A stretch of DNA of 33,407 nt from Candidatus Omnitrophota bacterium (GTDB lineage Bacteria > Omnitrophota > Omnitrophia > Omnitrophales > Aquincolibacteriaceae). Position 1 is the first letter of the stretch, and each line of letters starts with the position of its first letter. Positions 1 to 7,660 of the stretch are shown piece by piece. The stretch covers positions 1 through 33,407 of the forward strand of contig JAFGHI010000059.1 in assembly GCA_016930235.1 (NCBI GenBank), in the 5' to 3' direction. The notes under the pieces are model-generated. The model did no database searches, was not told the origin of the DNA, and was given only the letters and a program-made list of their open reading frames with translations. Made by a program: the position numbers and the translations under genes.

Positions 1-38
1 GAAAAACAAGAGAAAAAATTATTTTGGTGATTTTTCAT
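1..38 (-). CDS. 5' end of a partial gene running off the window
   Basis: Only the first 12 codons are inside the window. They begin with an ATG at 38 on the minus strand and read M-K-N-H-Q-N-N-F-F-S-C-F. A perfect AGGAGG Shine-Dalgarno sits at 46-51, seven bases upstream of the ATG, so the start is well supported. The copy of the window-wide operator at 138-155 and its -10-like hexamer at 109-114 lie upstream, so this gene probably belongs to the same regulon. The product cannot be named from 12 residues. Confidence 0.7.
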   Translation of the reverse strand, partial: MKNHQNNFFSCF

Positions 39-108
39 GTGAGAACCTCCTGAAATATCATAAAGTGAAACATCCGCTTATATTTTATAACCATTATCTA
101 GCTGGGGA

Positions 109-155
109 ATTTTAAAGCAGAAAACGGAGAGGAAACTATGGGGTTTATACCCCAT
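109..155 (-). promoter_or_regulatory. Operator A and promoter of the partial gene at 1-38
   Basis: A perfect inverted repeat ATGGGGT-TTAT-ACCCCAT lies at 138-155. On the minus strand the proximal half is followed by AG, then a -10-like TAAAAT at 109-114 after a gap of 23 nt. There is no TTGACA-like box where a -35 would fall. This is one of the two perfect copies of the motif in the window. Confidence 0.75.
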
Positions 156-173
156 CGGGAGTGAATCCTCATA

Positions 174-704
174 TCAGTCCGCTTTGGCAGCATCGCGTTT
201 AAAGATAAATCGATCGAGGGAAACAGGACCCGCCCCCGCCACACAAATCCCTATGAGTAGACTTATCATGGCAAACTCCTGGAGGGCGGATAAATTCAAG
301 CCCGTGAGTTCTTTAAATTTTGAGCTTAAAATGGCCGCGACAATTATGCCGAATAACGGAATGGCCGCGGCACGGGTCAGCAATCCAAATAGCAGGAATG
401 CCCCGCAAATAACTTCAACAGAAGAAAAAAAAGGATCCCAGCGATGGGAGGCGGGAACCGCGATCCAAAAGAAATTCAAAACATCCTTGGAATGATTCAA
501 ATCATGCAATTGATTCAGCCCTGTTTGAATAAAAACGATCCCGACGACCATCCGGGCCAGCAACGGCGCCAGCCACCACCATTTTGCCGCAATCTCTTGT
601 ATGGATTTTTTTCCATAGGGCTGGGACAACGATTTTTGCAGTCCCTTTTGGGATAGCTCCCGCGGGGCGATACTGAGTTTCGTATCTTTGATTTTATCGT
701 CCAT
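174..704 (-). CDS. DoxX-family membrane protein
   Basis: This is a 176-residue integral membrane protein with four hydrophobic segments from about residue 45 to the end (LLARMVVGIVFIQTG, VEVICGAFLLFGLLTR, AIPLFGIIVAAIL, FAMISLLIGICVAG), the layout of the DoxX/DoxD family (PF07681). Family members are small inner-membrane proteins, some linked to redox or sulfur metabolism; no substrate can be read here. The ATG at 704 is preferred over an upstream TTG at 710 because AAGGA lies seven bases before it. The roughly 45-residue hydrophilic N-terminal extension is unusual: it carries SIAPRELSQ and SQPYGKKSI, which resemble the N-termini of the two small proteins at 769-1062 and 26879-27205. The gene lies 64 nt downstream of 769-1062 and is probably cotranscribed with it from the operator at 1130-1146. 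Confidence 0.85.
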   Translation of the reverse strand: MDDKIKDTKLSIAPRELSQKGLQKSLSQPYGKKSIQEIAAKWWWLAPLLARMVVGIVFIQTGLNQLHDLNHSKDVLNFFWIAVPASHRWDPFFSSVEVICGAFLLFGLLTRAAAIPLFGIIVAAILSSKFKELTGLNLSALQEFAMISLLIGICVAGAGPVSLDRFIFKRDAAKAD

Positions 705-768
705 ACACAAATCCTTTACACCCGTTTGTCACAAGGGGATGTGCGTGAAAAATCGCTGCGAGAAATTC

Positions 769-1062
769 TTACTCCGCTTCCACTTTACCGCGATTTTCTT
801 CTTCGAGGTACAAATCTTCTTCTTCATCTTCACCGTTTTTTTCGTTCAAACCGGAGGCATTTTGCTCCGGCAAACAGTTTTTGGGGCCCATGCCTTTTTC
901 ACGCTCTTTTTGATTTCGCCTTAATTTTTCATTTTCGCTTAGAGTACGTTCGTGTGTGGCATCTGCATCATTCCCATTTATTAATTCTTTTCCATAAGAT
1001 CGGGATAGCCCCTTTGAGGCAATAGAATTCTGTCTTAAGGAATCTTGTTTTGGATTTTTCAT
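769..1062 (-). CDS. Small charged protein of unknown function, paralog of 26879-27205
   Basis: This 97-residue soluble protein has no signal peptide and ends in a very acidic tail (NGEDEEEDLYLEEE). It is clearly paralogous to the product at 26879-27205: both begin MKNPKQ, share SIA-x(2)-GLS-x-SYGK-x-LI and then DADA-x(2)-ERT-x(2)-EN. The start is placed at the ATG at 1062 and not at the in-frame codons 1068 or 1089. GGAG lies seven bases upstream of 1062, and in the paralog the codon matching 1068 is ACG. I recognise no family. The central part is charged and may form a helix or coiled coil. It is the first gene after operator B and precedes DoxX, whose N-terminus carries the same motif, which suggests the motif is a shared localisation or interaction element. 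Confidence 0.75.
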   Translation of the reverse strand: MKNPKQDSLRQNSIASKGLSRSYGKELINGNDADATHERTLSENEKLRRNQKEREKGMGPKNCLPEQNASGLNEKNGEDEEEDLYLEEENRGKVEAE

Positions 1063-1098
1063 AGCCATTCTCCGTAATGTTAGGAACAACTATATATT

Positions 1099-1146
1099 GA
1101 TATATTGACCCGATAACCAGAAGGGCACTATGGGATCTTCCCCCAT
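1099..1146 (-). promoter_or_regulatory. Operator B and promoter of the small charged protein/DoxX operon
   Basis: This is a degenerate copy of the operator: ATGGGAT at 1130-1136, a three-base spacer and CCCCCAT at 1140-1146. On the minus strand it is followed by AGTGC, then GGGTCAA and a -10-like TATATC at 1099-1104, a gap of 25 nt. The stretch between operator and -10 closely resembles those of the sites at 13286 and 27265 (GG/TG-TT-x-TCGGGTCA), so these promoters seem to share recent ancestry. Confidence 0.65.
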
Positions 1147-1154
1147 ATCATTCA

Positions 1155-1709
1155 TTAATCCGGCTTGATCTTGTTGAACTTTGAGCCTTCGATGGTGAGA
1201 TTGTACATGAGCCCCTTCTGCCCCAGCACAAAAGCAATGATGGGTTGATTGGTCTTGGTGGTGTCGACCGAACCGTCTGCGCCTATGGAAATAAGCGCCA
1301 CAGACCCATCCACGCCCGCTTTCCAGCCATCGCTCATGCGGAAATCCCTTAGGGCATTATCTTCCATAAAAAGAAGGTACATTTTTTTGGCCTGGCCACC
1401 CAGTTGAAAACCGATGGAACCGCTGATGATGTTGTAATAGTCCGCGGTTTTTCTGTTGATACGCAAAGCACCGGTACCGTATTCGGCCCCAATCCCAATG
1501 CCGCCTCTAATGACAGGAGCAAGGACAAGCACACCTTTGGCCTTTGCGAGCATTTCTTTGCCTCCGGGAACTTCGGTGTTAAAAAGGGCTAGTGCCGTGT
1601 CCACGCTGGCATCAATTTCTCTGGCGGATTTGGCGTAGGAAATTGGAGTAAAAAACGGCAGGGTGAGAAAAATATATACGACAATTCGTGTAACGGATAG
1701 CGATTTCAC
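1155..1709 (-). CDS. SYLF-domain (Ysc84-like) lipid-binding protein, secreted
   Basis: This is a 184-residue protein with a signal peptide ending near SYA at residues 27-29, followed by a SYLF/DUF500 domain (KAREI..DTALALF, GAKGVLVLAPVIRGGIGIGAEYGTG, YYNIISGSIGFQLGGQAKKMYLLFM). SYLF domains bind phosphoinositides or other lipids in eukaryotes; bacterial members are periplasmic or outer-membrane-associated proteins of unclear role. I chose a GTG start at 1709 because AAAGGGG lies just upstream and the protein then starts with a clean signal sequence. The ATG at 1841 would add 44 residues that look non-coding. It is third after the SHOCT lipoprotein and entericidin, probably transcribed from operator C. 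The 170 nt gap upstream leaves room for another promoter, but no operator is visible there. Confidence 0.85.
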   Translation of the reverse strand: MKSLSVTRIVVYIFLTLPFFTPISYAKSAREIDASVDTALALFNTEVPGGKEMLAKAKGVLVLAPVIRGGIGIGAEYGTGALRINRKTADYYNIISGSIGFQLGGQAKKMYLLFMEDNALRDFRMSDGWKAGVDGSVALISIGADGSVDTTKTNQPIIAFVLGQKGLMYNLTIEGSKFNKIKPD

Positions 1710-1879
1710 AGTTCGCCCCTTTCGTTGACAATCAAGAGATGATGTCTCCGCTCCCCACGGCCACAGGGTTCCTACGCTACGGCGCTTGAATCGTAAGAAA
1801 AATAAGCGCTCTTCAGCGTCACCCTTCACCTTCAAACCCATCTCGCCTTGGTATTTTCGCTCTTAAAAAAATCAGGATT

Positions 1880-2005
1880 TTACTTCTGCATATTGTCGCC
1901 AAGATTTGAAATATCGGAACCCACTCCGCGCATGGTTCCACTGTGACAACCGGCTGACAAACCCAAGATGCAGAATAGAATCAACACCCCTATAAATGTT
2001 TTCAT
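1880..2005 (-). CDS. Entericidin-like small lipoprotein
   Basis: This is a 41-residue lipoprotein with a classical signal peptide and lipobox LSAGC, the acylated cysteine being Cys20. The mature part is about 22 residues (HSGTMRGVGSDISNLGDNMQ), which matches the entericidin A/B family (PF08085) in length and in the G-x-D-I motif. Entericidins are stress-induced outer-envelope lipoproteins, studied in E. coli as a bacteriolytic/antidote pair. AGGA lies just upstream of two adjacent ATG codons (2008 and 2005), and either could be the start. The gene sits 12 nt downstream of the SHOCT lipoprotein stop and is clearly in the same operon. Confidence 0.85.
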   Translation of the reverse strand: MKTFIGVLILFCILGLSAGCHSGTMRGVGSDISNLGDNMQK

Positions 2006-2017
2006 CATTTTCCTTTC

Positions 2018-2254
2018 TTAATATGCAATGGACATTCTTTTAATCTGATCCTTGCGAATGTCGTATTCCGCCTGGTTAATCTTCCCCTCATCAAGATCCT
2101 TCTTGATCCGGTCCATCTGTATTTTTGAGTTCACTTCATAACCCGCTCCGGTTGCAACCGTTCCGCCGCCAGCGCCCGTCCAAAACGCACCGCTGCAAGC
2201 TGATAATCCAAACACCATCGATAAAAGTATGGAAACTAGTAATATTTTTTTCAT
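2018..2254 (-). CDS. Small lipoprotein with a SHOCT-like tail
   Basis: This is a 78-residue lipoprotein with signal peptide MKKILLVSILLSMVFGLSAC, lipid-modified at Cys20. A glycine-rich stretch (WTGAGGGTVATGAG) follows, resembling the glycine-zipper segment of YMGG-type proteins. The C-terminal helical element, IKKDLDEGKINQAEYDIRKDQI, resembles the short SHOCT domain (L-x-G-x-I-x(2)-x-E-Y/F). SHOCT domains are thought to mediate oligomerisation. The ATG at 2254 has AAGGAG eight bases upstream. It is the first gene after operator C. Confidence 0.8.
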   Translation of the reverse strand: MKKILLVSILLSMVFGLSACSGAFWTGAGGGTVATGAGYEVNSKIQMDRIKKDLDEGKINQAEYDIRKDQIKRMSIAY

Positions 2255-2279
2255 TTTTTCTCCTTTTTGTTTGATAACG

Positions 2280-2326
2280 ATCATAGATGCAAACCCGCTG
2301 TTAACACTATGGGGTATTCACCCCAG
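2280..2326 (-). promoter_or_regulatory. Operator C and promoter of the SHOCT/entericidin/SYLF operon
   Basis: The repeat ATGGGGT-ATTC-ACCCCAG lies at 2309-2326. On the minus strand the proximal half is followed by AGTGT and then, 23 nt after the half-site, by a good -10 TATGAT at 2280-2285. The ATG at 2254 is 26 nt further on, so the leader is short. Confidence 0.75.
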
Positions 2327-2472
2327 CACTGATTTTCATTGAAATACAATATTATTTTAATAATAGAGTCCGTGCCGTCCCCGAGCCATTCATTAAAATA
2401 TATTTTCATTTTAGATGAAGCTCAGGGGGCAGTCAAAAGTTTTGAGCGTTGAACCGGCTGAATTCCCTATTT

Positions 2473-3195
2473 TTAGTTCTTTAATAACTTATCAACAGTC
2501 GATTGGATTCCTCCGCCAACGCCTTTCATCAAGATGTCGAAGTTGCCGGTCAGCGAAGAAAGTCCGACTTTACGCAGAATAAGAAAAGAGATATCTTTGA
2601 CGAGCCTCTGGGTATTCGTGACATCTTTAAAAGTTTCATTATGGATGCCAAGGTCATATTCTTTCACAACCGGCGGCTCGGCCGCGGAATCCACATAGCG
2701 CGCCTTGCCGATATTCACAACCACTTCATCCATCTGAAGCTTAGGCCCTTTTTGAGCACCTGCCTTGCCCTCCCCCGGTTTTCCGGGTTTCGCTTCTCCA
2801 TCGCCCGATCCTATTCCTGTAGTTATTCCTTTCACTGCGCCAAGCTCAAGCAGATTGACTTGGCTGGTGGCATTTTTTTCAACAGTCACATCACCGAAAT
2901 CGAGCCGCACTGCCTTAAGATGGACCTTGCCACGGAAGAAAGCTCCTAAATCATACCTCACCGAAATCTCATGAATATCGGTAAGTGTCTTTTCGTGGAA
3001 CCCCTTCGGGTTATTAATCTTAATGTTATAAAGACCAACTCTTGAAGAGAGAATTCCTAAATGAATCCTACCCACGCTTACGGGAGCACCGATCGCATTT
3101 TCTAGAATATGCCCAAGCACCATGGCCCCGAATAAATTCACACCCACAAACAACACCGCCACCAACAAAACCAATCCAATGATAATTTTTTTCAT
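2473..3195 (-). CDS. AsmA-like membrane-anchored envelope protein
   Basis: This 240-residue protein has one N-terminal membrane anchor (MKKIIIGLVLLVAVLFVGVNL), followed by beta-rich sequence typical of AsmA/DUF748-type proteins: IGAPVSVGRIHLGILSS, VGLYNIKINNPKGF, VHLKAVRLDFGDVTVEKN. AsmA-like proteins are large lipid-transfer or envelope-assembly proteins in Gram-negative bacteria. This one is far shorter than AsmA or YhdP, with one repeat unit and a low-complexity G/K/P linker near residues 130-155. The start at 3195 follows a G-rich Shine-Dalgarno (AAAGGGGGAAGA). It is a single gene behind operator D. Confidence 0.75.
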   Translation of the reverse strand: MKKIIIGLVLLVAVLFVGVNLFGAMVLGHILENAIGAPVSVGRIHLGILSSRVGLYNIKINNPKGFHEKTLTDIHEISVRYDLGAFFRGKVHLKAVRLDFGDVTVEKNATSQVNLLELGAVKGITTGIGSGDGEAKPGKPGEGKAGAQKGPKLQMDEVVVNIGKARYVDSAAEPPVVKEYDLGIHNETFKDVTNTQRLVKDISFLILRKVGLSSLTGNFDILMKGVGGGIQSTVDKLLKN

Positions 3196-3222
3196 TCTTC
3201 CCCCTTTGTTTTCTCTATTAAG

Positions 3223-3268
3223 AGCATAAGCAAAAAACCTTAAGGACACTATGGGGTATTCACCCCAA
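3223..3268 (-). promoter_or_regulatory. Operator D and promoter of the AsmA-like gene
   Basis: ATGGGGT-ATTC-ACCCCAA lies at 3251-3268, with the same spacer as operator C. On the minus strand AGTGT follows, then a -10-like TATGCT at 3223-3228 after 22 nt. The start codon is at 3195. Confidence 0.75.
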
Positions 3269-3584
3269 TCACGGCTTATCATAAAAATCTATTGAGGTCT
3301 TAACTATTCTGCGCGAGGTAGGGCTACGTTCTCAGAGAGCTTCCAGAACAGAAGCGAGGCATTTGTCACCTATAATGCCAGCCGCATAAGTCCCTTGAAA
3401 ATGTTTCACCCAATGGTGGCTATGCCGGCAGAAAGGAGGAAATTTTAAAACGAAAAGCAGAAGTGAAGCGATTGACGAACGAAAAAAACAGTATACCCCA
3501 TAACAACATGCCCGGATTCAGATCCGATCCGCGACTCAAAACCTGCTTTCGTGTCACCCTTTATAAAAAGACGTACCCTATGTT
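3269..3584. other. Intergenic stretch without a supported gene
   Basis: No open frame here has a credible start or coding character. The only notable item is a single half-site, GTATACCCCATAA near 3491-3503, without a partner half. The kinase fragment at 3585-4556 ends at the right edge, and I see no remnant of a missing ATPase domain in this stretch. Confidence 0.5.
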
Positions 3585-4556
3585 TCATGAGGAGTGACTA
3601 CATACTATGGTAAACCCAAGCAGTTCCTCTACTATTGAAATAAGCGAAGAAGATTGCTTCGAAATGCTATCAATTACTTTTTTTTGCTCCTCATTAAGAG
3701 GGCCATATAACCCATCCTGAAGTAATGATAGGTTCCCGCTAATCACTCCCAACGGTGTACGCAGTTTATGCGAAATAAGAGTCAAGGTATCCTGTTTTAG
3801 AAATTCTTCGGTGCGTGCTGCAGTAACATCACGCAGAATAAAAACAATGCTCAATAGCTCTCCAGCTGAATTTTTTATCACATTCGAATTGACCTCTAAA
3901 TATAATGCCTCTGCCGTTTCTGATTCCTGGCGTACCATATCAAATGTTTTGCGCGCAGTCGTTAAATCCATAAGAGCTTCTTTATTGATAGAAACAGAAT
4001 AATTCTTGAATAGCATTTCGACCAAATTAACATCCGCCGGATCGGCAATATTCAAGTACTTTAAAATCGCCGCATTGCTATCTTTAATGAGATAATCCGG
4101 GCTACAAATCGCAATGCCATCGCTTATTTTGTCAACGACTGCCTTAAATTTCTCCTTTTCCTCTAACTGCCGGCGGTAATGGCTTATCTTGAGTATAGAC
4201 TTAACTCTTGCCAATAATTCAACCTTATCAAAGGGCTTGGAGATAAAATCATCGCATCCTGCTTCAAGGGCTTTTACCTTGTCTTCGGTCTCCTTAAGTA
4301 CGGTGACCATCACCACCGGGGTCAGTCGTGTTTTTTCATCGGCGCGAAATTTCTCCAGCACTTCGATGCCGGACATCTCGGGCATCATGACGTCCAACAG
4401 AATCAGATCGATTGGGTTATGGACAAGTTTTTCCAACGCTTCTTCACCGCTTGACGCCTTGACAATTTTATAACCTTGCGGAACAAGATAGGCTTCGAGA
4501 AGTTCAATGTTCTGCATCTGGTCATCAACAACCAAAATCACTGATTTGTCTTTCAT
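3585..4556 (-). CDS. Receiver-PAS-HisKA protein lacking an ATPase domain
   Basis: This is a 323-residue multidomain signalling protein. The receiver domain (1-120) has acidic residues D11/D12, phospho-acceptor D55 in LILLDVMMPE and K107 in FISKPFD. A coiled linker and a PAS domain (about 137-247) follow, then a HisKA dimerisation helix with H263 in ISHKLRTPLG. The protein ends about 60 residues later in FTIVCSHSS, where a HATPase_c domain of about 110 residues would be expected. It therefore cannot autophosphorylate as written. It may be a truncated hybrid kinase, or a phosphotransfer/receiver partner for the complete kinase at 4966-6234. GAGG lies six bases before the ATG. The gene is last in the signalling trio, 42 nt after the CheY-like gene. 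Confidence 0.85.
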   Translation of the reverse strand: MKDKSVILVVDDQMQNIELLEAYLVPQGYKIVKASSGEEALEKLVHNPIDLILLDVMMPEMSGIEVLEKFRADEKTRLTPVVMVTVLKETEDKVKALEAGCDDFISKPFDKVELLARVKSILKISHYRRQLEEKEKFKAVVDKISDGIAICSPDYLIKDSNAAILKYLNIADPADVNLVEMLFKNYSVSINKEALMDLTTARKTFDMVRQESETAEALYLEVNSNVIKNSAGELLSIVFILRDVTAARTEEFLKQDTLTLISHKLRTPLGVISGNLSLLQDGLYGPLNEEQKKVIDSISKQSSSLISIVEELLGFTIVCSHSS

Positions 4557-4598
4557 TCTCTACCTCTTTTGAAATAGACTTTCCAGCCTATTAGAAAG

Positions 4599-4964
4599 TC
4601 ACTTCATAAACTGACTGACTTTTTCCGCAAAAGTGCGCGTATTGATCGGCTTGCTTATGAATCCGCTGTTCGTTATGGCGTTTATCTCCTCCCGTTCCCC
4701 CGCCATAACCGAAGCCGTCACAAAAACGATGGGGATATCGCTTGTTGCTTTGTCTTCACGCAATATTCTGGCAGCTTCGCTGCCACGCATATCAGGAAGC
4801 CGCACATCCATAATGATGATATCGGGCCTTTCTTCCCTGGCAATGGCAATGCCATCGGCAGCATTTTCAGCTTCAAATACTTCAAAGCCCGCGACCTCCA
4901 AAAGGTCCTTTTCTAACATAAGATTGCTTTTATTATCATCTACCACTAAGGCTTTCTTCTTCAT
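4599..4964 (-). CDS. Stand-alone CheY-like response regulator
   Basis: This 121-residue single receiver domain has D9/D10 in VVDDN, phospho-acceptor D53 in IIMDVRLPD, the switch threonine in VFVTAS and the conserved lysine in FISKPIN. There is no output domain, so it acts by protein-protein contact or as a phosphorelay intermediate, as in CheY or DivK. Its start lies one base after the stop of the histidine kinase at 4966-6234, so the two are translationally coupled and the kinase is its likely phosphodonor. Confidence 0.93.
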   Translation of the reverse strand: MKKKALVVDDNKSNLMLEKDLLEVAGFEVFEAENAADGIAIAREERPDIIIMDVRLPDMRGSEAARILREDKATSDIPIVFVTASVMAGEREEINAITNSGFISKPINTRTFAEKVSQFMK

Positions 4965-4965
4965 T

Positions 4966-6234
4966 TCACACCACCTTTCGACATAGAACCGGCAAAGTGA
5001 ACCTGACCTGGGTGCCTTTATTGAGCCCCTCTGATTCTACAGAAAACGTTCCGCCGTGTAACTCAACCAGTTTTTTAGAGAGGGGCAAACCGAGCCCGGT
5101 TCCCTCAGTGACCCGGGAATAGGGTGTATCGACACGAAAAAAACCTTCAAATATTTTCCCCATATTTTCAGACGCGATACCAATCCCCGTATCCCAGACC
5201 ACTATTTCTATTTCGGAACCAGCTTTCTTCGCCCGCATGCCGATTTGACCGCCCTCACGGGTAAATTTAACCGCGTTTGAAAATAGGTTGTAAAGGATCT
5301 CTTTAAGCTTGAGCTCATCCCCCTCGATATTCGGCATATCGTCGGCTATGTCTAGCGATATTTGGAGCTTCTTTTTACTGACCATATCCGCGATCAGCAG
5401 TGAAATCTCATTTAACAAACTCTTCATAGGTAAGCTGGACAGTGCCAGCTTCATCTTTCCGGATTCAACTTTTGCCATATCAAGGATCTGATTGATCAGC
5501 AAAAGAAGGTGCTTTCCGCTGGTTAAAATATTATTAGCATATTTTTTCTGCTTCTCGTTAAGCGGCCCGAAAGTCTCGTCGTATAAGATCTCGGAGAAAC
5601 CGTTAATGGAGTTAAGCGGTGTCCTGAGTTCATGCGACATATTGGCCAGGAACTCGGATTTTGCCCGGGTGGTACGTTTTAACTCAGCGGCCAGCTCCTG
5701 CAACTCTTTATGGGTTTTTTCCAGGCCTTTTTCTATCTCCTTACGCTCGGTAATATCCTCAATCGCCAGAAGAATAATCCGTTCCTTGCCCATTCCGCGT
5801 TCAATTTGCCGGGCATTCAAAAGCATGATACGCCTGCCAATGGTCGAAAAATCGTGTTCCACCTCATAGTTATCAAAAGTTGTCTTTTGGGGAAGGATGG
5901 TTTCCAGCAATTCCCGCAGCTTGGGGATATCCCACTGTTTATTACCCAAGTCATAAATAAGCTGCCCCACGGTCTCTTCAGGCTTTACCTTAAAAACATC
6001 ATAGAAAGAACGGCTGACGGAGACCACTCTTAAATCTTGATCCAGAGAAATCAAGGGTTCACGCACAGTATTGATGATGCTCTCGGCATAGTTGCGGGCA
6101 TCCTGAGCGACTCGCTCCGTCTTCTTGCGCTGTTCAATTTCCAGGTGAAGCTGCTTAATAATCGTTCTTTCCGGGACCGGGCGGATTTCTCCCTGATTCT
6201 TAAGCAACTCCTTGTTTTTCTTTTTATCGTTCAT
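4966..6234 (-). CDS. Soluble PAS sensor histidine kinase
   Basis: This 422-residue kinase has no membrane segment. An N-terminal helical region (1-50) leads into a PAS domain (about 50-165). Next comes HisKA with phospho-acceptor H201 in FLANMSHELRTPLN, then HATPase_c with the N box (LYNLFSNAVKFT), G1 box (VWDTGIGIA) and G2 box (GTGLGLPLS). It should sense a cytoplasmic signal through the PAS domain and phosphorylate the adjacent CheY-like protein and perhaps the receiver at 3585-4556. It lies 13 nt downstream of the glycosyltransferase gene, at the distal end of a lipid and glycan operon, which is an unusual place for a kinase. Confidence 0.92.
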   Translation of the reverse strand: MNDKKKNKELLKNQGEIRPVPERTIIKQLHLEIEQRKKTERVAQDARNYAESIINTVREPLISLDQDLRVVSVSRSFYDVFKVKPEETVGQLIYDLGNKQWDIPKLRELLETILPQKTTFDNYEVEHDFSTIGRRIMLLNARQIERGMGKERIILLAIEDITERKEIEKGLEKTHKELQELAAELKRTTRAKSEFLANMSHELRTPLNSINGFSEILYDETFGPLNEKQKKYANNILTSGKHLLLLINQILDMAKVESGKMKLALSSLPMKSLLNEISLLIADMVSKKKLQISLDIADDMPNIEGDELKLKEILYNLFSNAVKFTREGGQIGMRAKKAGSEIEIVVWDTGIGIASENMGKIFEGFFRVDTPYSRVTEGTGLGLPLSKKLVELHGGTFSVESEGLNKGTQVRFTLPVLCRKVV

Positions 6235-6247
6235 GGGTTCGCCTTTT

Positions 6248-7660
6248 TTAAAGTTTCCCCAAATCTGTCTGAGCGATGCGCTTCCCGGCTTCAGTCATCG
6301 CGCAATCAGGTTCACTTCCCCCTCGGGGGCAAGACGGTGCTGCTTTGGGAGGAGAGGTCGTATCTTTAATCTTGACGGGTTCTGTTTTCTGAAAATTCCC
6401 TTCGAACACTGAGGTGAGAACGGATTGGATATAATTCCTGTAAATATCCCACTCCGCTTTCATACGCCACTGGAAAAGATACCGCGAACTATTTTTCTTG
6501 CCCAGGAAAACAGATTTTCTGGATCTGATTTTGTCATAAATTTCTAACATATGTTTCGCGGCAGACTGAATCGGATATTTTTGTACCGTCATTCTTACGA
6601 TCTGCTTGATGGTTTGCATCTCTTCAGGTGTTCGAGATAAAGTCCAGGTGAGAGCGTCAACAAAACTTTGCTGATCCATCTCATTGAGCAACCGGCCGTT
6701 GTGATAATCTTCTACAACCTCCCGAGCCCCCGGCGCATCCAACGCCACCACCGGAACCCCGGCTGCCATTGCTTCAATGAGAACAATCCCCTGCGTTTCG
6801 CTTAACGAAGCAAACGCGAAAACATCCATGGCAAAATATGCATCCACCAAATGCTGATAACGAAGGACCCCGGTTAAATGCAGTCTTTTTCCAAGGCCGG
6901 CTCGCTCAAAGGTGTCCTTGATCATTTTTTCCGATGGACCAAGTCCCACGATCAGAGCATGAACCCTTGGATCTTTTTTTAATAATTCGACCAGACAATT
7001 TGTCAGGAATTCCAAATTCTTCTCCGGAGACAGCCGCCCCGCATGGCCGACCACTAAGGCATCGGGAGGGATCTGGTTTTGCCGGCGAAAAGCAATTCCG
7101 TCGCCTTTTGAAAAACGTTCCGCATCGACCCCTGTCGGAATAACCTCCATGGGAGTCCTAACGCCTCTTTTAAGTAAGATATTCTGCACGCTTTCGCTGG
7201 GGACGATGACCTGGTCCACCAAATTGGAATATCCGGCAGCGAGTTTGACCATAAATCGTTTCACCCCTTCATTTTGAACCGGCCAATCATGCACGTACTG
7301 CTCAAACATACAGTGATAAGTAAATACAAGCGGTATGGCATGCTGTCTGCTAAGGCGCAGAGCAAAATCTCCAATAAAAAACGGGCCGTGGCTGTGCACC
7401 ATATCGGGTACGAATTCTTTCATTAATCGCGTCAAGAGTCCGGAGACCGGAAAATTAACGGAAAAAACAGTCCCCTTGAATTTTTGGATGGCGTCTATTC
7501 GAACAACGCCCGGTTCCTCTTTCGGCGCGCCCCCAAAGGCCGGAGTCACAATCAAAACCTCATGCCCCAAATTTCTAAATTCTTCACTGAAGGAATGGAC
7601 CGATTGCTCCAACCCTCCCACCATCGGAAAATAGGTATTCGTCATCATCAGAATATTCAT
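6248..7660 (-). CDS. GT4-family glycosyltransferase with C-terminal extension
   Basis: This 470-residue GT-B fold glycosyltransferase begins with MTNTYFPMVGGLEQSV, the glycine-rich loop typical of family GT4 retaining enzymes such as PimB and diacylglycerol glucosyltransferases. The donor-binding C-domain has GHAGRLSPEKN, and an E-x7-E motif is present in SLSETQGIVLIEAMAAG. The GT4 core ends near residue 380; about 90 further residues resemble no domain I know. It probably glycosylates a lipid or surface glycan on the cytoplasmic face. Its ATG overlaps the stop of the ACP-acyltransferase (TAATG), so the two are translationally coupled and a glycolipid product is a reasonable inference. Confidence 0.9.
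   Translation of the reverse strand: MNILMMTNTYFPMVGGLEQSVHSFSEEFRNLGHEVLIVTPAFGGAPKEEPGVVRIDAIQKFKGTVFSVNFPVSGLLTRLMKEFVPDMVHSHGPFFIGDFALRLSRQHAIPLVFTYHCMFEQYVHDWPVQNEGVKRFMVKLAAGYSNLVDQVIVPSESVQNILLKRGVRTPMEVIPTGVDAERFSKGDGIAFRRQNQIPPDALVVGHAGRLSPEKNLEFLTNCLVELLKKDPRVHALIVGLGPSEKMIKDTFERAGLGKRLHLTGVLRYQHLVDAYFAMDVFAFASLSETQGIVLIEAMAAGVPVVALDAPGAREVVEDYHNGRLLNEMDQQSFVDALTWTLSRTPEEMQTIKQIVRMTVQKYPIQSAAKHMLEIYDKIRSRKSVFLGKKNSSRYLFQWRMKAEWDIYRNYIQSVLTSVFEGNFQKTEPVKIKDTTSPPKAAPSCPRGGSEPDCAMTEAGKRIAQTDLGKL

Noticed and set aside
3491-3503. A twelfth operator at GTATACCCCATAA
   Set aside because: Only one half-site is present; the other half does not match, and no gene start lies in the right direction at the expected distance.
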